DNA of 8,966 nt from Acidimicrobiia bacterium (lineage in GTDB: Bacteria; Actinomycetota; Acidimicrobiia; Spongiisociales; UBA5794): contig JAUVPA010000059.1 in the NCBI GenBank assembly GCA_030598905.1, positions 1-8,966 on the forward strand, read 5' to 3'. The notes under the pieces are model-generated. The model was not told the origin of the DNA. It ran no database searches and was given only the letters and a program-made list of their open reading frames with translations. Position 1 is the first letter of the stretch. Every line of letters begins with the position of its first letter. This document shows, piece by piece, positions 1 to 4,210 of this stretch. The position numbers and the translations under genes were made by a program.

Positions 1-459
1 AGCGACGCAGCCGCTGCGGCAGGTCTGGTTCGTTACGAGGTCTCGAATTGGGCACGTCGTGGTCATCATTGCCGCTACAACCTCGGCACCTGGGGCCAGG
101 GCGAATACCTCGGCTTCGGCCTCGGTGCCCACGACCATCGCGACGGTGTTCGTGCACGCAACCATCGCCGCCTCGACCGTTATGAGGAGACCGTCGAAGA
201 GGGCCGCCGGCCCCGGCTCGGCTCAGAGGAACTGGACGCTTACGGTCGTGACCGAGAGCGTCTGATGCTCGGTCTGCGTCGGGTCGCTGGAGTCTCGCTG
301 GGCAGAGCTGGTGCAGCATTGATCGAGTCTCCCCAAGGTCGCCGCCTCGTGGATGCGGGGGTGATCGATGTTGTTGGCGACCGCCTCGTGGTGACCGAGG
401 TGATGCTGACCGACGAGGCGGTGCGTGCCGTGCTGTCAGTCTCCCTGGGCGACTGCTAA
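1..459 (+). CDS. hemW: HemW, radical SAM heme chaperone, C-terminal part (5' end outside window)
   Basis: The reading frame is open from base 1 and stops at TAA 457-459, leaving 152 C-terminal residues of a protein normally near 380-400. The visible start carries the HemW/HemN-like signature YEVSNWAR (about residues 11-18), followed by the conserved C-R-x-N-L-x-x-W and EYLGFGLGAH segments (residues 23-43). The HemN C-terminal region then shows the ERLMLGLRR motif (about residues 84-92) and a winged-helix-like end. The radical SAM CxxxCxxC cluster lies upstream of the window and cannot be checked. HemW proteins bind heme and deliver it to acceptor proteins; older annotations call them oxygen-independent coproporphyrinogen III oxidase. 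hrcA starts only 10 bp after the stop, the usual hemW-hrcA-dnaJ order in many bacteria. Family assignment is firm; separating HemW from true HemN rests on the C-terminal sequence and the neighbourhood. Confidence 0.92.
   Translation, partial: SDAAAAAGLVRYEVSNWARRGHHCRYNLGTWGQGEYLGFGLGAHDHRDGVRARNHRRLDRYEETVEEGRRPRLGSEELDAYGRDRERLMLGLRRVAGVSLGRAGAALIESPQGRRLVDAGVIDVVGDRLVVTEVMLTDEAVRAVLSVSLGDC
433..459 (+). promoter_or_regulatory. Candidate degenerate CIRCE (HrcA operator) over the hemW stop codon
   Basis: The right half-site GACTGCTAA (451-459) matches 8 of 9 positions of the canonical CIRCE half GAGTGCTAA. The left half CTGTCAGTC (433-441) matches TTAGCACTC at only 5 of 9, but CAGTC (437-441) and GACTG (451-455) are perfect inverted repeats separated by exactly 9 bp, the CIRCE spacing. 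The C-to-G change in the left half is mirrored by G-to-C in the right, so the dyad is kept. It ends 10 bp before the hrcA ATG, where an autoregulatory operator would be expected. It lies inside hemW coding sequence, so chance or coding constraint is a real alternative. Confidence 0.4.
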
Positions 460-469
460 TTTTCCTCCC

Positions 470-1468
470 ATGCTGGACGACCGAAAGTCACTGGTTCTGC
501 AGGCTCTTGTCGAGGAGTACATCCGCACGGGCGAGCCGGTCAGCTCGAGAACGGTGCTCGAGAGCAGCAACCTCGAAGTGTCCAGCGCCACCGTCCGCAA
601 CGACCTCGCTCGCCTCGAGTCCTACGGCTTCATCGAGCAGCCGCACACCTCGTCCGGCCGCGTTCCTACTCACCAGGGCTATCGCTACTACGTCGATCAC
701 TGCTCACCCGGTCGGCTCCGCTCGGCCACCCGAGCCAGGATCGAGCAGTTCTTCTCCGAGGTTCATCAGGAGCTGGCGCGTCTGCTCGAGGACACTTCGG
801 GATTGCTCACTGACCTGACGCACTTCCCTGCCGTCGTTGTCGGCCCAAACGTGGACGACGAGGTCATTCACGCCATTCATCTCGTTCGTCTTGGCAGCAG
901 CGTCGTGCTCGTCGTCACCGTTGCTGAAACCGGTCGTGTGGCCCAACAGGTCATCGATCTGGGATTCGACGTCGACAATCCGCAGCTCGCAGAAGCGGAG
1001 AAGGTTCTCGAACGTGTCTTCGCCGGGCGTGCGCTCAGCGATGCAACCGGCGACGACGCTCGCCTGCCCGCCATGTCTGATGTCGTTCGTCGCGTAGTTG
1101 CGCCGGTTCGTGACGAGCTCGCGGTGATCCGCGATATTTCGGATCGTGAGATCTACGTCGGCGGCACGAGCCACCTCGCGAGTCTGTGGAACGACCTCGC
1201 CATCGTCCATGAGCTCCTCGGCATTCTGGAGGAGAAGGCGGAGCTGCGAGAGATCGTCGAGGCTGCCAAAGAAGGGACATCGGTGCGTATCGGCGCGGAG
1301 TTGGGAGAGGATCTCGACATGGCCGTGGTGTCGGCGCCCTTCGGAAGTGGCCCGGGTCGGGGCCGCATCGGTGTCATCGGTCCGATGCGTATGGACTATC
1401 GCCGGACGATCCGAGTTGTGGAGCAGGTCGGCGAGAACCTCGGCGACAGCCTGGAATCTGAGGAATGA
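470..1468 (+). CDS. hrcA: HrcA, heat-inducible transcription repressor
   Basis: This encodes a 332-residue protein, the usual HrcA length. HrcA represses groE and dnaK-type operons by binding CIRCE elements, and its activity depends on GroEL. The N-terminal winged helix-turn-helix is clear: MLDDRK, then EEYIRTGEPVSSRTV (about residues 15-29), the recognition segment SSATVRNDLARLE (38-50), and the wing HTSSGRVPTHQGYRYYVD (59-76). A GAF-like dimerisation region follows, and near the C-terminus is the family signature IGPMRMDY (303-310). The ATG at 470 is chosen because MLDDRK is the standard HrcA N-terminus; an in-frame GTG at 425 would add 15 unrelated residues overlapping hemW. No Shine-Dalgarno is visible: the 10 bases before the ATG are pyrimidine-rich, so translation may rely on coupling to hemW termination or on a leaderless transcript. 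The stop overlaps the dnaJ start (ATGA), implying one transcript for repressor and co-chaperone. Confidence 0.96.
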   Translation: MLDDRKSLVLQALVEEYIRTGEPVSSRTVLESSNLEVSSATVRNDLARLESYGFIEQPHTSSGRVPTHQGYRYYVDHCSPGRLRSATRARIEQFFSEVHQELARLLEDTSGLLTDLTHFPAVVVGPNVDDEVIHAIHLVRLGSSVVLVVTVAETGRVAQQVIDLGFDVDNPQLAEAEKVLERVFAGRALSDATGDDARLPAMSDVVRRVVAPVRDELAVIRDISDREIYVGGTSHLASLWNDLAIVHELLGILEEKAELREIVEAAKEGTSVRIGAELGEDLDMAVVSAPFGSGPGRGRIGVIGPMRMDYRRTIRVVEQVGENLGDSLESEE

Positions 1469-2547
1469 AGGACTACTACGAAGTACTCGGGGTTTCGCGC
1501 GACGCATCGACCGACGAGATCAAGAAATCTTTCCGAGCCCTTGCCCGCGAAACGCATCCCGATGCCAACCCGGATGATCCGGCGGCCGAGGAACGGTTCC
1601 GGGAGATCGCCGAAGCGTACGAGGTCCTCTCTGATCCAGACCGCAGGGCTCGCTACGACCGAGGTGAGGTATTCGGTTCCCAGGATCTGTTCTCGCAGTT
1701 CGGCGGGCTCGACGACATCCTCAGCCAGTTCTTCGGGGCGACGTTCGGTGGCTTCGGTGGTCGACGCGGCGGCCCCCAACGGGGCCCCGATGTGTCCATA
1801 CGCCTCGACCTGGAATTCGAGGATGCCGCCTTCGGGATCGAATGCGAGGTCGAGTTCAATGCACCGGCCCAATGTGAGCATTGCTCGGGCTCCGGCTCCG
1901 AACCGGGTTACTCGGCAACGACCTGTCCCACATGTGGTGGCCGCGGACGAGTCCAGGTCGCGAGGAACACCTTCCTCGGCCAGATGATGTCCATTGCCGA
2001 CTGCGTTACCTGCCATGGCCGAGGACAGATCATCGAGCACTCCTGCTCGGTGTGCCACGGCGATGGTTTGATGGACGCCACCCGGATCCTCACGGTGGAG
2101 GTCCCCAAGGGGGTCGAGAACGGTACGCGGCTCCGTCTCGTCGGACGCGGCGGTGCGGGTGAGCTTGGCGGGCCACCTGGAGACGTCTACGTGCAGCTTC
2201 GCGTCGTCGACGATCCGCGTTTTGAGCGTGTTGGCGACGACCTCCACCACCGTATCGCGATCGGTATCGCCGAGGCCACCTTCGGGACATCAGCGGCCAT
2301 TCCCCTTCTCGGCGGTGAGACCCAGGATTTGGAGATTCCGGCTGGAACCCAACCCGAGACTGTGTTCCGGCTCGGTAAGGAAGGAGTGCCCCGCCTCCAG
2401 CGCAGAGGTCGCGGTGATCTGCTCGTCCACGTCGCGGTCGCCATCCCCAGCGACCTGAGCGATGAACAAGAGGACACCTTGCGCATTTACGCCGAGATGC
2501 GCGGGGAACAGCCGCAGCCCAAGAAGAAGGGCCTCTTCCGCCGCTGA
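1465..2547 (+). CDS. dnaJ: DnaJ (Hsp40) co-chaperone, actinobacterial DnaJ2 type
   Basis: This is a 360-residue type I DnaJ. The J domain (about 1-66) carries the HPD tripeptide at 31-33 that stimulates the DnaK ATPase. A short Gly/Phe-rich linker follows (about 71-107). The zinc-finger region has all four CxxCxGxG repeats, at Cys137/140, 154/157, 180/183 and 194/197, enough for two zinc ions. The C-terminal substrate-binding beta domains run to about residue 340, and the protein ends in a basic KKKGLFRR tail. The protein delivers unfolded clients to DnaK in the cytoplasm. The start overlaps the hrcA stop by 4 bp with only AGGA directly abutting it, so translational coupling is likely. No dnaK or grpE is here; pairing with hrcA rather than dnaK-grpE is typical of the second DnaJ of actinobacteria (from memory), hence the DnaJ2 label. 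Confidence 0.97.
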   Translation: MKDYYEVLGVSRDASTDEIKKSFRALARETHPDANPDDPAAEERFREIAEAYEVLSDPDRRARYDRGEVFGSQDLFSQFGGLDDILSQFFGATFGGFGGRRGGPQRGPDVSIRLDLEFEDAAFGIECEVEFNAPAQCEHCSGSGSEPGYSATTCPTCGGRGRVQVARNTFLGQMMSIADCVTCHGRGQIIEHSCSVCHGDGLMDATRILTVEVPKGVENGTRLRLVGRGGAGELGGPPGDVYVQLRVVDDPRFERVGDDLHHRIAIGIAEATFGTSAAIPLLGGETQDLEIPAGTQPETVFRLGKEGVPRLQRRGRGDLLVHVAVAIPSDLSDEQEDTLRIYAEMRGEQPQPKKKGLFRR

Positions 2548-2649
2548 CTGAGGATGAGCGGCAAGACATGGTGGCGCAGTGACCCGGCGCGTCCTATGCT
2601 GTCACCCTGAGCGTTCGGGCTAGCGCTCTGCGTAGCGGGAGAGCATTGA
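2548..2649 (+). promoter_or_regulatory. Intergenic region with candidate promoter and BldD-type operator
   Basis: This 102-bp gap separates dnaJ from the regulator gene and is the largest non-coding stretch in the window. It holds an inverted repeat GTGAC (2579-2583) / GTCAC (2601-2605) with a 17-bp spacer; including flanks it reads AGTGACCC...GTCACC. This resembles the AGTGA-(n)-TCACC pattern reported for Streptomyces BldD operators, recalled from memory. A possible -10 hexamer TATGCT (2595-2600) lies inside the dyad, so occupancy would block transcription. No convincing -35 is seen at standard spacing. A second, weaker dyad GAGCG/CGCTC (2609-2613/2624-2628) and a repeated TAGCG (2621-2625, 2633-2637) follow. 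No hairpin plus U-run terminator for dnaJ is visible. Confidence 0.35.
2637..2643 (+). promoter_or_regulatory. Ribosome binding site of the bldD-like gene
   Basis: GGGAGAG ends 6 bases before the ATG at 2650. It is the clearest Shine-Dalgarno sequence in the window and fixes the start of the regulator gene. Most of the other genes start at overlaps or without a strong SD, which suggests that this gene is translated independently from its own transcript. Confidence 0.6.
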
Positions 2650-3120
2650 ATGCTGTCATACAACGAGCTGGTCGGGGAGCGCCTTCGCTCTATCCGGCGT
2701 CAGCGAGGCTTGTCGCTGCAAGACGTGCAGCGGGCGACCGGCGGGGAATTCAAAGCAGCCGTGCTCGGCGCCTATGAGCGCGGTGAGCGCGCCCTTTCCG
2801 TGCCGCGCCTGCACCGGTTATCGGAGTACTTCGGTGTGCCCGTCGTCCAGCTACTTCCCGGCGGCAGTGACGGCGCGGCAGTGGCTTCTCTTCCGTCCGG
2901 TGGCGTCACGATCGATCTCAACAAGGTGGAGGAGCTCTCGGGAGATGATGCCGCCATCCTCGACCGGTTCTTACGCGGCATCCAGATGCAACGCCAGGAT
3001 TTCAACGGGAAGGTGCTCACGGTGCGCAAGGATGATCTGCGCATCCTCGCTCTTCTCCTCGACCACGACGAGCAAACCTTCGAGGACCGTCTGAACGACC
3101 TCGGGGTCGGGAACACCTAA
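2650..3120 (+). CDS. bldD: BldD-like XRE-family transcriptional regulator, c-di-GMP-responsive type
   Basis: This encodes a 156-residue protein. The N-terminal XRE/Cro helix-turn-helix (about 6-70) contains LGERLRSIRRQRGLSLQDV-like sequence, the YERGER motif (42-47), and ends in FGVPVVQLLPG (61-71). The C-terminal half (about 86-152) is the BldD-specific domain with QRQDFNGKVLTVRKDDLR (114-131). Within it RQD (115-117), eight residues, and RKDD (126-129) reproduce the RxD-x8-RxxD signature that binds tetrameric c-di-GMP in Streptomyces BldD. In Streptomyces, c-di-GMP-loaded BldD represses sporulation genes and its own gene. The target genes here are unknown, and many lineages with BldD-like proteins do not sporulate. 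The gene has its own upstream gap, a good RBS and a candidate operator. As I recall, Streptomyces bldD lies elsewhere, near nusB and pyrR, so this location is unusual. Orthology rather than paralogy is inferred from both domains matching. Confidence 0.85.
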   Translation: MLSYNELVGERLRSIRRQRGLSLQDVQRATGGEFKAAVLGAYERGERALSVPRLHRLSEYFGVPVVQLLPGGSDGAAVASLPSGGVTIDLNKVEELSGDDAAILDRFLRGIQMQRQDFNGKVLTVRKDDLRILALLLDHDEQTFEDRLNDLGVGNT

Positions 3121-3148
3121 CCCTCATAACTCATGGGCTTAAGGGCCT

Positions 3149-4210
3149 GTGCCGATATACTCCGCGAGCCTTGATGCGTTCCCGTGGTGGATCTCTCGTT
3201 TCCCCGTTCTTGGGAGCTTTCCTGGGACGAACCCCCCTGCAACCGAGGTCCGTCTCCTCGTTCCGAGCAACCACCTCATGGTGGAGCTTCTCGGCGAGCG
3301 AGACATCTTCCTGCGCCAGGTCGAGGATGCCTTCCCGACGGCGCAGATCGTCGCGCGCGGAAACGAGATCACGATCGCCGGCCCCGAGCGCGACGGCGAT
3401 CTCACCAAGACGGTCCTCGATGAGCTCCTGATCCTCGTTCAGGAGGGCCAAGCTCTCGACCACGAACGGGTCGATCGGGTTATCGACATGGTTCGCCAGG
3501 ACGTACCGAGCCCTTCGGGAGTGTTCAGGGACTCGATCATGGTGGGCCGCGGCCGGCACGTGCGACCCAAGACGCTAGGGCAGAAGAAATACGTCGACGC
3601 CATTCGCGACAACACCCTCGTCTTTGCCGTCGGCCCCGCGGGAACCGGCAAGACCTACCTCGCAATGGCATGCGCCATCGAGGCACTCGGCTCCGGTTCG
3701 GTGAAGCGCATCGTCCTGAGCCGCCCAGCCGTCGAGGCCGGAGAGCGACTCGGGTTCTTGCCCGGCGACCTCGCAGCCAAGGTCGACCCTTACCTGCGTC
3801 CGCTCTACGACGCCCTGTACGAGATGCTCGGACCCGAGGAGACCCATCGCTTGATGGAACGAGGGACGATCGAGATCGCACCCCTCGCCTACATGCGGGG
3901 CCGCACCCTCAACGACGCCTTCGTCGTCCTCGATGAGGCACAGAACACGACACCCGAGCAGATGAAGATGTTCCTCACCCGGCTCGGTTTCAACTCGAAG
4001 ATGGTCATCACAGGCGACGTGACGCAGACCGACCTCGACCACGGGCGAATGTCCGGCTTGATGATCGTTCCCAAGATTCTCGACAGGATCGACGGCATCG
4101 GCTTCCGCGAGCTCACCGCAGATGACGTAGTTCGGCACCGCATCGTGGCCGCCATCGTGGAGGCATACCAGGTGTACGACGAGAAGAACGCAGCAGCAGA
4201 GCAGACATGA
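3149..4210 (+). CDS. phoH: PhoH-like ATPase (YbeZ family)
   Basis: This encodes 353 residues if the GTG at 3149 is used. The N-terminal KH-like region begins around TEVRLLVPSNHLMVELLG (32-49). The C-terminal P-loop ATPase has Walker A GPAGTGKT (162-169), the PhoH motif SRPAVEAGERLGFLPGD (181-197), Walker B FVVLDEAQN (258-266) and the TGDVTQTDL sensor-like motif (288-296). PhoH/YbeZ proteins are cytoplasmic ATPases linked to RNA metabolism and partner the endonuclease YbeY, encoded two genes downstream. The start is uncertain. GTG 3149 has only AAGGG three bases upstream and adds about 30 unusual Pro/aromatic-rich residues. The next in-frame start, ATG 3278, would remove the conserved TEVRLLVP segment, and no ATG, GTG or TTG lies between. 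The stop overlaps the start of the next gene (ATGA). Confidence 0.94.
   Translation: MPIYSASLDAFPWWISRFPVLGSFPGTNPPATEVRLLVPSNHLMVELLGERDIFLRQVEDAFPTAQIVARGNEITIAGPERDGDLTKTVLDELLILVQEGQALDHERVDRVIDMVRQDVPSPSGVFRDSIMVGRGRHVRPKTLGQKKYVDAIRDNTLVFAVGPAGTGKTYLAMACAIEALGSGSVKRIVLSRPAVEAGERLGFLPGDLAAKVDPYLRPLYDALYEMLGPEETHRLMERGTIEIAPLAYMRGRTLNDAFVVLDEAQNTTPEQMKMFLTRLGFNSKMVITGDVTQTDLDHGRMSGLMIVPKILDRIDGIGFRELTADDVVRHRIVAAIVEAYQVYDEKNAAAEQT
3156..3161 (+). promoter_or_regulatory. Possible -10 element (TATACT) near the phoH start
   Basis: TATACT is close to the TATAAT consensus in an otherwise GC-rich stretch, but no matching -35 is seen upstream. Transcription from it would begin around 3168, downstream of the GTG at 3149. 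If it is real, the annotated phoH start cannot be used from that transcript. It may be coincidental. Confidence 0.2.

Noticed and set aside
704..1507. Antisense open frame (267 codons) opposite hrcA
   Set aside because: It is fully opposite HrcA, shows no family features, and fits the third-position bias of the sense gene.
1396..2250. Long antisense open frame (284 codons) across hrcA and dnaJ
   Set aside because: It is a shadow of a GC-rich coding sequence. The sense strand encodes unmistakable HrcA and DnaJ here, and the antisense product has no recognisable motif or RBS.
3131..3148. Possible terminator after the bldD-like gene around CTTAAG
   Set aside because: There is only a 6-bp palindrome without a stable stem or U-run; it does not qualify as an intrinsic terminator.
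4180..4210. c-di-AMP riboswitch ahead of the pgpH-like gene
   Set aside because: pgpH overlaps phoH by 4 bp, so there is no leader in which an ydaO-type aptamer could fit.
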